A stretch of 64,000 nt of DNA from Stieleria neptunia (GTDB taxonomy: Bacteria; Planctomycetota; Planctomycetia; Pirellulales; Pirellulaceae). The translations under genes were made by a program, and so were the position numbers. The stretch is taken from assembly GCF_007754155.1 (NCBI RefSeq), contig NZ_CP037423.1, positions 5,636,467-5,700,466 on the forward strand, given 5' to 3'. Positions 8,547 to 16,327 of the stretch are shown piece by piece; position 1 is the first letter of the stretch; each line of letters starts with the position of its first letter. Below the pieces are notes generated by a model. It saw only the letters and a list, made by a program, of their open reading frames with translations, made no database searches and was not told the origin of the DNA.

Positions 8547-9719
8547 ATGACGGCAGACAATCACGGCCCGCCGCTGATTCGCAAGTTGACAATCAAAGGC
8601 TTCAAGTCCATCGCCCTGCTGATTGGATTTAAGTTTGAATCGCTCAATGTTGTGATTGGGGCAAATGGGGCGGGCAAAAGCAATCTTATCGGCTTCTTAA
8701 GAATGCTATCAGAAATGAGCAACCGACGGCTCCAAGGATTTGTCGTCAAGCATGGCCCGGTAGACGGTTTTTTCTTCGGAGGGCCTTCGGAAACCAAAGT
8801 GATCGAGGCGGTGATCGAATCAACCTCCCTGCGCTACCGGTTTCGTCTAGAGACGACGAGCGATGAAAAATTGATTGTTCGCTCAGAGTACGTCGCTCCT
8901 GTTTCCTCCGTTGCGAGCAACAAGATCTCGGAGTGGACTTACGAATCCTTGATCGGCGAACCGGCCAATTGGCATGATGCTGCCAAGTCGAGTTTGTCAG
9001 ACGCGTTGGCGAGCGATGTGATCGCGTTGACGAGAATTCGCGTCTATCACTTTCACGACACAAGTCACACTGCCGGGATGCGGCGCAAGTCGGGGATTGC
9101 GCAAAACGAAGAGCTCCAGTACGACGCTGGCAATCTTGCTGCATTCCTGTATTTTCTTCGGACTGAACATTCACACGTGTTCGAATTAATCGTATCAACC
9201 GTGCGTCGAATCGCTCCTTATCTGGATACGATCCAGTTCAACCATTTTCTTCACGGGGGTGGTGGTGATGAAGGTCAAATCCAATTGATTTGGAAGCAGC
9301 ATGGTAGTTCTTATCGTTTTACTGCGGGACACTTGTCCGATGGAACGATTCGCTTTCTTTGTTTGGCCACGGCGCTGTTGCAGCCCAGTCCGCCATCGGT
9401 GATTGTTCTCGACGAGCCAGAGTTAGGATTGCACCCAGAAGCGATTTCGTTGCTCGGTGGCCTTATTCGCTCAGCATCCAAACGAATGCAGGTGATCGTC
9501 GCCACGCAGTCGCCCACAATGCTTTCGCAGTTCGATGCCGAAGACGTGATTACGATTGACCATGAGCAAGGCTGCTCGCGGTTTCGCCGATTAGACGTTG
9601 CTCAACTTGAGCAGTGGTTGCAAGAATACACGTTGGGGGAAGCATGGCAAAAGGGGCTGGTCAATGCGGAGATCCAATCCCCTCCCGCGCCTGTCGGTCA
9701 GCAGAGTGAGGGCAATTGA
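8547..9719 (+). CDS. AAA family ATPase (RecF/SMC-like, AAA_21), probable defence gene
   Basis: A 390-aa ABC-type ATPase. The N terminus LTIKGFKSI opens like RecF/SMC/OLD ATPases. Walker A is GANGAGKS at 38-45. The ABC-like signature is HLSDGTIRFL near residue 260, and Walker B is VIVLDEPELGLHP with D289-E290. A D-loop/H-loop-like VATQSPTMLSQF follows. Such single-domain ATPases pair with nuclease-like partners in anti-phage and conflict systems. The stop codon TGA overlaps the ATG of the DUF4276 gene by one base, implying translational coupling. I chose ATG 8547; the upstream extension would translate the tRNA and its terminator. The defence role is inferred from architecture and position beside tRNA-Lys. 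Confidence 0.85.
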   Translation: MTADNHGPPLIRKLTIKGFKSIALLIGFKFESLNVVIGANGAGKSNLIGFLRMLSEMSNRRLQGFVVKHGPVDGFFFGGPSETKVIEAVIESTSLRYRFRLETTSDEKLIVRSEYVAPVSSVASNKISEWTYESLIGEPANWHDAAKSSLSDALASDVIALTRIRVYHFHDTSHTAGMRRKSGIAQNEELQYDAGNLAAFLYFLRTEHSHVFELIVSTVRRIAPYLDTIQFNHFLHGGGGDEGQIQLIWKQHGSSYRFTAGHLSDGTIRFLCLATALLQPSPPSVIVLDEPELGLHPEAISLLGGLIRSASKRMQVIVATQSPTMLSQFDAEDVITIDHEQGCSRFRRLDVAQLEQWLQEYTLGEAWQKGLVNAEIQSPPAPVGQQSEGN

Positions 9720-10450
9720 TGGCCGAAGTATTGGTCGTCTGCGAAGGCCAAACCGAGCGGGAGTTTTGTCGAACGGTCATTGCTCCGTATCTGGCCACGC
9801 GCGGAATTCACTTTGCCGGGACACTTGCAGGAAAGGCATTCAAGAAACGCCCCGGAATCGGTACCTGGCAACTCTACCGCAAGGAAATGCTCCGTCATGC
9901 GGCAAGGCGGGGAAGACACGTCGGTGTCATGGTTGATTATTACGGAATGCCACTGTCATGGCCTGGTCGCGAAAACGCGCCGGAGCAAGCAATTGACAAT
10001 CGTGGTAGCTATGTAGAAGGAATGTTACGTGAGGATCTGCCGGAACTTTCAGGGAGGTTTCATCCGTGCGTTGCGTTCCATGAATTCGAGTCCTTGTTGT
10101 TCGTCGACCACGCGGCAACCGCGTTGTCATTGTCAATTGCCGAGGGGTGCGAGGATGAGAAAATCGTCGCCAGACGAAATGCTGAACTTGTGAAGATTAA
10201 GGATCGCGTCCTTGGCCATGTCGAACGGATAAACGATTCCTATCAGACAAAGCCATCCAAGCGGATTGAAGATCTCTTCACGGCCTACGATAAATCGTTC
10301 GGTGGGATTCAAGCGGCTCTGGACGCTGGTTTGCCAAAGCTGCGCGCCGGTTGTCCTTGGTTGGATCGGTGGCTGAAATCGCTTGAATCATTGGGGAGCG
10401 AAGACGATGACGGTAATGTTACTATCACGGTGCAATCCGATAACACCTGA
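9719..10450 (+). CDS. DUF4276 family protein, predicted Toprim-like partner of the ATPase
   Basis: A 243-aa soluble protein. The N terminus EVLVVCEGQTEREF matches the DUF4276 opening, where Glu9 sits in a Toprim-like first motif. It is followed by VGVMVDYYGMP and HEFESLLF, both typical of the family. PSKRIEDLF lies further on. DUF4276 genes are commonly found next to AAA_21 ATPases, an arrangement resembling OLD-type or PARIS-like ATPase plus Toprim effectors. That comparison is architectural, not a proven homology. The start is the ATG whose A is the last base of the preceding stop. A TTG three bases upstream is an alternative. The nuclease-like activity is inference. Confidence 0.8.
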   Translation: MAEVLVVCEGQTEREFCRTVIAPYLATRGIHFAGTLAGKAFKKRPGIGTWQLYRKEMLRHAARRGRHVGVMVDYYGMPLSWPGRENAPEQAIDNRGSYVEGMLREDLPELSGRFHPCVAFHEFESLLFVDHAATALSLSIAEGCEDEKIVARRNAELVKIKDRVLGHVERINDSYQTKPSKRIEDLFTAYDKSFGGIQAALDAGLPKLRAGCPWLDRWLKSLESLGSEDDDGNVTITVQSDNT

Positions 10451-10719
10451 CTGTTCTTTTCTCAAATCGAAGCCGCAACATTTGGACCTCTTGTTCGGAA
10501 TCGTCTCCGTGCCCGCAGGGTTGATCGCGTCCGCGTTGGGCAAGGCGCGAGAGATCGAAGAATGAGTGGTGTTGACGCCGGCTTCAGTGGTAGATCTGCC
10601 AATGAGTCCATTCGCAAGACGTCGAATGCTGCCTTGCCCATTCCCTTCGTTGACGTTCATGCAGTGAGACTCTTTATATCCCGGAAAGCGGACTGCTTCG
10701 GCTCGCCACCTGAGAGCGC

Positions 10720-11923
10720 ATGGAGCATGCCATGAGTTGGCAAATCCTGGCGCAGGGGCTGGTTGTGTTGAGCTGTCTGGGGATCGGATCCCGGATGGGC
10801 GGAGTCGCCGTGGGACTCTGGGGCGGCATCGGCGTCCTGCTGCTCTCCACCTTCTTTCATCTGACGCCGGGTGGCTTTCCCATCGCGGCGATCACGATCA
10901 TTTTCTCCGTCGTCACGGCTGCCGGTGCGATGCAAGCTGCCGGTGGGATCGACTATCTAGTCGGCATCGCACATCGCATTCTTAGGTCTCGGCCGAACGC
11001 GATCACGTACCTGGCTCCCTACGTGTCATGGATCTTTACGATCGGTGCCGGCACGGGGAATGTCTATTATTCGCTACTGCCGGTGATTGAAGAGACCTCT
11101 TACAGCAACAAGGTGCGGCCGGAACGACCTCTCGCACTCGCGCCGGAAGCCTCCCAAATGGGGATTACCAGCAGCCCGGTCTCCGCGGCCATGGCCGTGC
11201 TGCTGGGTATGCTGTCCCCGCTGGGATTTGAACTCGGCCATGTCCTCGTGATCGTGCTTCCGTCGACGGTCGTCAGCATCGCGGTGGCAGCGTTGATTCA
11301 AAACCGAGTGGGAAAGGAACTGGACCACGATCCGCTCTTTCTCAGTCGCTTGGAAGCCGGGGAGATTCAAAAACCGGACTATACACCGCCCGAGCTGGCG
11401 CACATCACGAAGCGAGCCAAATGGAGTGTGGCAGTGTTCTTGAGTGGCATCCTTCTGGTCGTCATGCTCGGGTTTGTTGATTCGCTGCGGCCCCAGGTCT
11501 TGATGCCGGATGGCTTGACCCAGCCGATGGCAATGACGCAGTTGATCGCCATTGTGATGATGGTGGCCGGAGTCGTGATCATCGTGATCGGCAAGGTTCA
11601 TCCCGGCGAGATTCCCAGGAGCGACGTGTTTCAGTCCGGGATGGTGTCTGCTCTGGCGTTGATGGGGATTGCCTGGATGGCGAATACGTTTATCGGCGCG
11701 CACAAGGAGTTGTTGTCGTCCGTGATGCTGGGGCAAATAGAACAGCATGTCTGGATGCTGCCGGTCGCCTACTATGCGACGGCCGCGTTGACGACCAGCC
11801 AGTCCACCGCCACGCTGATCATTACGCCGGTGGCGCTGGCCATGGGAATCGCACCGGAGTTCATCGTCGCTTCATGGCTGGCGGTGATCGGTATCCACTT
11901 CTTTCCCGCCAACGGTAGCCAGA
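10720..11923 (+). pseudogene. Anaerobic C4-dicarboxylate transporter (DcuA/DcuB family), 5' part interrupted by IS
   Basis: The first about 400 residues of a Dcu-type dicarboxylate antiporter (fumarate/succinate exchange at the inner membrane). Many hydrophobic helices are present, with SWIFTIGAGTGNVYYSLLPV, ALAPEASQMGITSSPVSAAM and TTSQSTATLII as family landmarks. It ends at FFPANGSQ, where the insertion begins. The element contributes a short foreign tail and a stop near 11994. The missing C terminus is found intact at 16042-16186; joining the two at the CCAGA duplication restores the frame GSQIAT. The start is ATG 10720, or possibly ATG 10732. A truncated transporter lacking its last about 47 residues is unlikely to work. 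Confidence 0.9.
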
Positions 11924-11949
11924 TGTTCGGCGACAATTGGTTCTCCGCT

Positions 11950-14352
11950 TTAGCGACAACTAGTATTCCCGATTACGAATCCGATTTTTATTGAGAGGCC
12001 TTTGCTGACCGTCCAGCTGACTTCGTTTTCTTGGCTGTTTCCACGCGATAGCTTGGCACGTTCAACTCGATGATCACGCTGTGGTGAACCAAGCGATCGA
12101 TCGCCGCCGCCGTCGTCATCGCATCTTTGAAGATCTGGTCCCACTTGCTGAACGCCAAGTTGCTCGTCAACAGAACACTCCCTCTCTCGTAACGTTCCGC
12201 CAGCAGCGTGAACAGCACCTCCATCTCTTCTCGATTCTGCTGCACGTAACCCAGGTCGTCGATCATCAGGCCCTCGAAACGAGACAGTTGCTTGATGTAC
12301 TTCTGCAGGCGAAGATCCCGCTTTGCGATCAGCAACTGTTGCACCAGCAAGCTGCACGTTGTCAGAAGCATGCTCCGGCCTTGCTGGACGAGTTGATTCG
12401 CCAAGGCACAAAGCGCGTGACTCTTCCCCGCACCGGGCTGACCGAAAATCAGTACGTTCTCCCGACGATCCAAGAACGATCCCTCCCGAAGACTCTCCAG
12501 TTGTCGTGTCACTGACAATGGCAAGCGATCGAAGTTGAACGTCTCCCATGTCTTGCCCAGCGGAAGACGTGAGTTGGTCATTAGACGCTTGATCCGACTC
12601 TCGTTGCGGGCCTGGCATTCCAGTTCCGCCAGTTCCGATAAGTATTGAACATGGCTGAGATCCTCCGCGGCTGCTCGGTCGGCCGTCGCTTGAAACTGGT
12701 CGCGAAACATCGGCAGACGCAAGCTGCGAAACTGCTCCTTCAGCCGCTCCTCGGTCCGTTCGTTGCTCGTCCTCGTGGGCGGGGTCTTGGGAGGCTGCCG
12801 TATCGACGATTCGGTCTTTTTCGATTGGGGCTTTCGTGTGGTTGATTGATTCATCGTTTGGACTCTCCTTGTCAAACGTGTCAAATAATTCGTCATAGTC
12901 TTTCAAGTTCGGTGCTTTGACATCGATGTCGGTCACCGGCTTGATCTCGATCGCTTCACTCACCATCAGCCGAACCTGATCGACATCGATGGATTGTCCC
13001 GATTGGATTTGAAGACGCAGTGCATTCTGCACCGCATCTTGGCTTTCTCGAGCCGCTAATTGCAGGATCTCAAGATACTTCCTCACCGCCACCTTCTCGC
13101 TGTGAGCGTCGCATAGCATGTCATAGGCGATTCGGAAGTGACTCGTCGGGAACATGTCCTGACGGTATTTGTAGTTTTCGAATGCTCCCGGTTTGCGAAC
13201 CAATGAATCGATCACGTGCCGGTAGTTGATGGCCGATCCGCCGACGCCAGTAAGTCGTGGCATCCGTTGCACGTGGATGCCGTGATGCGTCACATCGATC
13301 CACTCGGCACCGATCCGCACATCGACTTTTTGACCGATCAATCGGCTAGGAACCGAATAGATGTTTTTCTTGACATTAATCGTGCTGCTACTGCCGACGA
13401 TGATGCCTTGTTGGTTGTCATCGGTATCAAGCTTACTATCGGGAAGTGGTCGCAAATGCGAGCGTTCAATTTCAAATCGATTTAAGCGCGCATCATTAGC
13501 GCGAACGATCAGGGATCGAACGAAATGCATGTAGTCTTCACGACTGGCGAAGTCGCGACTACCGCGAAGTAGCAATGCTTGGTCGACTCGATTCTTGAGA
13601 TGACCGTTGGATGACTCAACGTCGCCGTTTTCGTTCGCACAGCGAACGTTGATTCGCTCTGACTTGGTGCCATAGTGATCCATCAACGCTCCATAGCGAG
13701 CAGTGAGTTCTTTCTTTGAAGAGTGATTGTTGATCGCAGCGCTAAGGCTATCAGTGCGGTGACGCTCGGGCACTCCGCCGAATTCCCAAAACGCATTTTG
13801 AATCCCCTCGCTGAGCGCTTCGAAAGATTCGGAGAAACACAGAGAGACCGACTCGACGTTGGAATACGTCAGGACACAATGAAAGAGCATGTGTTCAAAC
13901 GAAACGCCCGCGATGGTCACGTTCAGTGTGTTCATGACGGTGAAGTCACTCGCAGCAACCCGAGCCGGATGATGGACCTGCGGGAAGATCACTGCTTTGT
14001 CTGGACCTTCTGTACTGCGCCACAATCGGACTCGACGTTCGAAGGTTCGTCGAGTGGAGTCTGGGTAGACGCCTGGATAGCGGTCTTGCAGCCACTGGAA
14101 AAGGGTCTTGGCCTGCAGTCGCGGTTCGGCCTCAAGCCTGATCTGCACCTCGTTCCAGACATCGGCGAATGGATCGATGCGAGTCCGGTAATCTCGCGGC
14201 TTCTTCCGCTGAGAGGGGAGCCGATTGTCGTTTCGATAATGTCTTGCCGTTTTCTCATCCATCTCAGTCATCCTTGACGATGCGGCCAGTGACTTGCCAG
14301 ATGCTAGCAAACGCCGCAGTTCTTTAACCTTTCCGTCGCATTGCCTCAACAA
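11950..14352 (-). CDS. istA: IS21-like transposase IstA, with unusual C-terminal read-through over istB
   Basis: DDE integrase-type transposase. It has an N-terminal helix-turn-helix (KELRRLLASGKSL, DEKTARHYRN), then a domain opening KKPRDYRTRIDPF. The catalytic core shows ASDFTV, HRTDSL and NGDVESSNGH as likely D, D and E motifs. A C-terminal IS21 part reads NVKKNIYSVPSRLIG. The expected end is near residue 500, just before istB, but no stop is present. The frame runs on through all of istB to 11950, giving 800 aa with a low-complexity tail. The predicted start is a TTG at 14352 that falls inside the repeat bordering the second transposase, so the native start and promoter may have been lost. 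Confidence 0.8.
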   Translation of the reverse strand: MLRQCDGKVKELRRLLASGKSLAASSRMTEMDEKTARHYRNDNRLPSQRKKPRDYRTRIDPFADVWNEVQIRLEAEPRLQAKTLFQWLQDRYPGVYPDSTRRTFERRVRLWRSTEGPDKAVIFPQVHHPARVAASDFTVMNTLNVTIAGVSFEHMLFHCVLTYSNVESVSLCFSESFEALSEGIQNAFWEFGGVPERHRTDSLSAAINNHSSKKELTARYGALMDHYGTKSERINVRCANENGDVESSNGHLKNRVDQALLLRGSRDFASREDYMHFVRSLIVRANDARLNRFEIERSHLRPLPDSKLDTDDNQQGIIVGSSSTINVKKNIYSVPSRLIGQKVDVRIGAEWIDVTHHGIHVQRMPRLTGVGGSAINYRHVIDSLVRKPGAFENYKYRQDMFPTSHFRIAYDMLCDAHSEKVAVRKYLEILQLAARESQDAVQNALRLQIQSGQSIDVDQVRLMVSEAIEIKPVTDIDVKAPNLKDYDELFDTFDKESPNDESINHTKAPIEKDRIVDTAASQDPAHEDEQRTDRGAAEGAVSQLASADVSRPVSSDGRPSSRGGSQPCSILIGTGGTGMPGPQRESDQASNDQLTSSAGQDMGDVQLRSLAIVSDTTTGESSGGIVLGSSGERTDFRSARCGEESRALCLGESTRPARPEHASDNVQLAGATVADRKAGSSPAEVHQATVSFRGPDDRRPGLRAAESRRDGGAVHAAGGTLRERECSVDEQLGVQQVGPDLQRCDDDGGGDRSLGSPQRDHRVERAKLSRGNSQENEVSWTVSKGLSIKIGFVIGNTSCR
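11988..12854 (-). CDS. istB: IS21-like transposition helper ATPase IstB
   Basis: A 288-aa AAA+ ATPase that should load the IstA transposase on target DNA. It has an N-terminal helical IstB domain (LRLPMFRDQF, ELAELECQARNESRIKRLM), Walker A FGQPGAGKSHALCAL, and Walker B GLMIDDLGYV. The sensor region is LLTSNLAFSKWDQIF, then AIDRLVHHSVIIEL. All are standard for IstB. I chose ATG 12854 because AAGGAG lies about 9 bases upstream; a longer frame starts at 12896. The gene lies completely inside the downstream extension of the istA frame. It looks intact. Confidence 0.9.
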   Translation of the reverse strand: MNQSTTRKPQSKKTESSIRQPPKTPPTRTSNERTEERLKEQFRSLRLPMFRDQFQATADRAAAEDLSHVQYLSELAELECQARNESRIKRLMTNSRLPLGKTWETFNFDRLPLSVTRQLESLREGSFLDRRENVLIFGQPGAGKSHALCALANQLVQQGRSMLLTTCSLLVQQLLIAKRDLRLQKYIKQLSRFEGLMIDDLGYVQQNREEMEVLFTLLAERYERGSVLLTSNLAFSKWDQIFKDAMTTAAAIDRLVHHSVIIELNVPSYRVETAKKTKSAGRSAKASQ

Positions 14353-14400
14353 TTCGGATACCGAACGATGGTGGTTGCCTCAACAGAAAGATACCCAAAT
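14342..14400 (+). repeat. Internal element end (inverted copy of the right terminus)
   Basis: GTTGCCTCAACAGAAAGATA and following bases (14374-14400) match, inverted, the bases at 15983-16011. Just outside, ACAATTCGG resembles ACAATTGG of the outer left end. This is probably the left terminus of the second IS. It overlaps the predicted istA start. Confidence 0.6.
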
Positions 14401-14413
14401 CGTAGGTGGCGCC

Positions 14414-15889
14414 ATGGAAATGCAAGCAAAAGCTGCACTGATTGACTCGATTCGTTCGCGATACTACGGCGCACGGAAACGAGACAAGTCGCGGATACTC
14501 GATGAATTTGTTGCGATTACCGGACACCAACGTAAGTACGCGCTGCGAATTCTCGCTGAACGCCAAAACACCACCCCAGAGCGTTGTGAAGTCGTGGGCC
14601 GCAAAATATACGACTGCGCGGTCAAGGAGGTGCTTGTAACGCTCTGGGAATCTTCCGATCGCCTATGCGGCAAACGCCTCAAAGCGATTCTTCCCGAGTT
14701 GCTGAAGTCGATGGAGTCGCACGGTCACATGAATCTTGATGATTCTCTCAAGACGCGGGTGTTGTCGGCAAGTGCTTCAACCATAGACCGACTGCTTCGT
14801 CCTATACGTGAGGAAGCGACTGGAAAGAAACGCGTTCGCCCAAAGAAAAAGGTCCGCGCTGCAGTTGCCGTCAAGACCTTTTCCGAATGGGATGATGTCG
14901 CCCCTGGGAGTCTCGAAGTAGATTTTGTTGCTCACTGCGGAGGGAATCTATCCGGCCCATTCATACACAGTTTGGTTGCTACAGACGTTGCGTCTGGATG
15001 GACGGAATGCATCCCGATTCTGATTCGCGAGCAGTCTCTCGTCGTCGAATCTTTGGAATTGCTGCGGAACAGATTTCCGTTTCCAGTCCTGGGAATAAAC
15101 ACTGACAATGACAGTTCGTTCATCAACGAATCAGTCATCAAATTCTGCGATTCCCAAAGTATCACATTTACTCGATCACGGCCCTATCGAAAAAACGATC
15201 AGGCATGGATCGAGCAGAAGAACGGTTCTATCGTTCGCAAACACCTCGGCTATCAGCGATTCTCGGGACCGATCGCATGCCAAACCATCGCACATCTTTT
15301 CGATAGTGTTCGTTGGTACGTGAACATGTTTCAGCCATCCTTCAAGCTCTTAAGCAAGACTCGTGACGGCGCCAGGGTAAGCAAGAAGTTTCACTCACCT
15401 CAAACGCCATGTGAACGGCTACTTAGTGACTCGCGAGTATCATCCGAATCGAAAGAGTATTTGCGACGCAACCGTCTTGAACAGGACCCGCTAGAACTAC
15501 TACACGCAATCCGACAATCGCAAGCTGCGCTGGATTCGCTGTCGACGGAGGATTCGCTCTCCCAGGAGCAGCAGATTGATCTCGAAGAATTTCTTTCACA
15601 GTTACCGGAGCTATGGAAGAAAGGCGAGGCCCGACCAACTCATCAGCCGAAGCCGATGCGAACGCGAGATTATCGAACGCGTCCAGACCCCTTTGAAGGA
15701 GACTGGACGACGATTCTTGGATGGCTTGAAAAATCCCCAGACGCAACTGCGTCGTCGTTACTCGAAAGGCTCATCGAACGATCGCCCGACAAATACAACG
15801 GCGGTCAACTACGAACGCTTCAACGTCGCGTGAGTCAGTGGCGGAATATCATGGCAAGGAAATTAGTGACGGGCACCACGGCGACCTAA
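14414..15889 (+). CDS. DDE integrase-type transposase, second transposase of the insertion
   Basis: A 491-aa transposase. The N terminus reads YYGARKRDKSRILDEF, then GHQRKYALRIL, an HTH region typical of an integrase-core IS group that often lacks a firm family name. Catalytic motifs EVDFVAH, INTDNDSSF and QAWIEQKNGS supply D, D and E. The C-terminal part reads RTRDYRTRPDPFEGDW, then LERLIERSPDKY, then RRVSQW. It strongly resembles the N-terminal DNA-binding-side domain of the neighbouring IstA (RDYRTRIDPF, FERRVRLW), the same module placed at the opposite end of the protein. The start is ATG 14414, the first ATG after the internal element end. It appears intact. Confidence 0.85.
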   Translation: MEMQAKAALIDSIRSRYYGARKRDKSRILDEFVAITGHQRKYALRILAERQNTTPERCEVVGRKIYDCAVKEVLVTLWESSDRLCGKRLKAILPELLKSMESHGHMNLDDSLKTRVLSASASTIDRLLRPIREEATGKKRVRPKKKVRAAVAVKTFSEWDDVAPGSLEVDFVAHCGGNLSGPFIHSLVATDVASGWTECIPILIREQSLVVESLELLRNRFPFPVLGINTDNDSSFINESVIKFCDSQSITFTRSRPYRKNDQAWIEQKNGSIVRKHLGYQRFSGPIACQTIAHLFDSVRWYVNMFQPSFKLLSKTRDGARVSKKFHSPQTPCERLLSDSRVSSESKEYLRRNRLEQDPLELLHAIRQSQAALDSLSTEDSLSQEQQIDLEEFLSQLPELWKKGEARPTHQPKPMRTRDYRTRPDPFEGDWTTILGWLEKSPDATASSLLERLIERSPDKYNGGQLRTLQRRVSQWRNIMARKLVTGTTAT

Positions 15890-15919
15890 GTGTCTTGCTC
15901 GCCTATGAAAAATGTAACC

Positions 15920-15964
15920 GCTGGCATAGGGCGGCTTCGCTACGCTCAGCAGCCCTATGCCAGC
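15920..15964 (+). repeat. 13-bp-arm hairpin downstream of the transposase
   Basis: GCTGGCATAGGGC (15920-15932) is perfectly complementary to 15952-15964, 30 bases after the transposase stop. It lacks a T-run. It may protect the transcript 3' end or be part of the IS end structure. Confidence 0.7.
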
Positions 15965-16041
15965 ATTCTTTCTAGTCCTTCCATTTGGGTATCCTTCTCG
16001 GCTGAGGCAACACGGCCGGGAAAACCAATCGCCGCTAGACA

Positions 16042-16186
16042 CCAGATCGCCACGATACAGTTCGACCGCTCCGGAACGACTCGGATCGGCGGTTTCGTGT
16101 TGAACCATTCGTTCCTGCTGCCCAACGTCGTTGTCGCGATTGTCAGCGTGATCGTAGCATTTCTCATCGCCTCTACCTGTTTCTAA
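16042..16186 (+). pseudogene. Anaerobic C4-dicarboxylate transporter, 3' part beyond the insertion
   Basis: It reads QIATIQFDRSGTTRIGGFVL, then NHSFLLP, a final hydrophobic helix and a stop. This is the conserved C terminus of DcuA/DcuB proteins (family pattern QIAAxxFDRSGTTxIGxxVLNHSFxxP). It continues exactly from GSQ at 11923 once the insertion is removed. There is no frameshift or decay in this tail, so the interruption looks recent. Confidence 0.9.
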
Positions 16187-16215
16187 ACCTCTCCTTGTCC
16201 GGTCGTGCGAGCGTC

Positions 16216-16321
16216 GAAGGCGTCGCGGGGAGGCGTCTGAAGGCTGGACACCAACGGTTTGGATCCATCGCGTGACTGCCGGGGTGCCTGTCGGAGATTC
16301 GCAAACGGCTTTGGCCGAACA
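16216..16321. repeat. Direct repeat, copy A (about 100 bp)
   Basis: The first 41 bases (16216-16256) are identical to 20223-20263. The rest, ending GGCCGAACAG, also matches with one 13-bp gap and scattered changes. The two copies lie in the same orientation on either side of the BlaI/M56 locus. Confidence 0.85.
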
Positions 16322-16327
16322 GATTGC

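Larger units (their letters stand above)
11924..16041. mobile_element. 4.1-kb insertion (IS21-like istA/istB plus second DDE transposase) in the dcu gene
   Basis: The target CCAGA is duplicated at 11919-11923 and 16042-16046, and removing one copy plus the element rejoins the transporter frame exactly. Ends are TG...CA. The left end TGTTCGGCGACAATTGGTTC and the reverse complement of the right end, TGTCTAGCGGCGATTGGTTT, are imperfect inverted repeats. Inside are istB and istA on the minus strand and a second transposase on the plus strand. A 27-29-bp inverted match (14374-14400 with 15983-16011) frames the second transposase alone. This suggests either an IS nested at the istA-side end of an IS21-like element or a fused two-transposase unit. 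Confidence 0.85.

Noticed and set aside
15890..16041. N-terminal extension of the frame containing the Dcu C terminus
   Set aside because: These codons are the right end of the insertion element, read in frame by chance. Only residues from 16042 on belong to the transporter.
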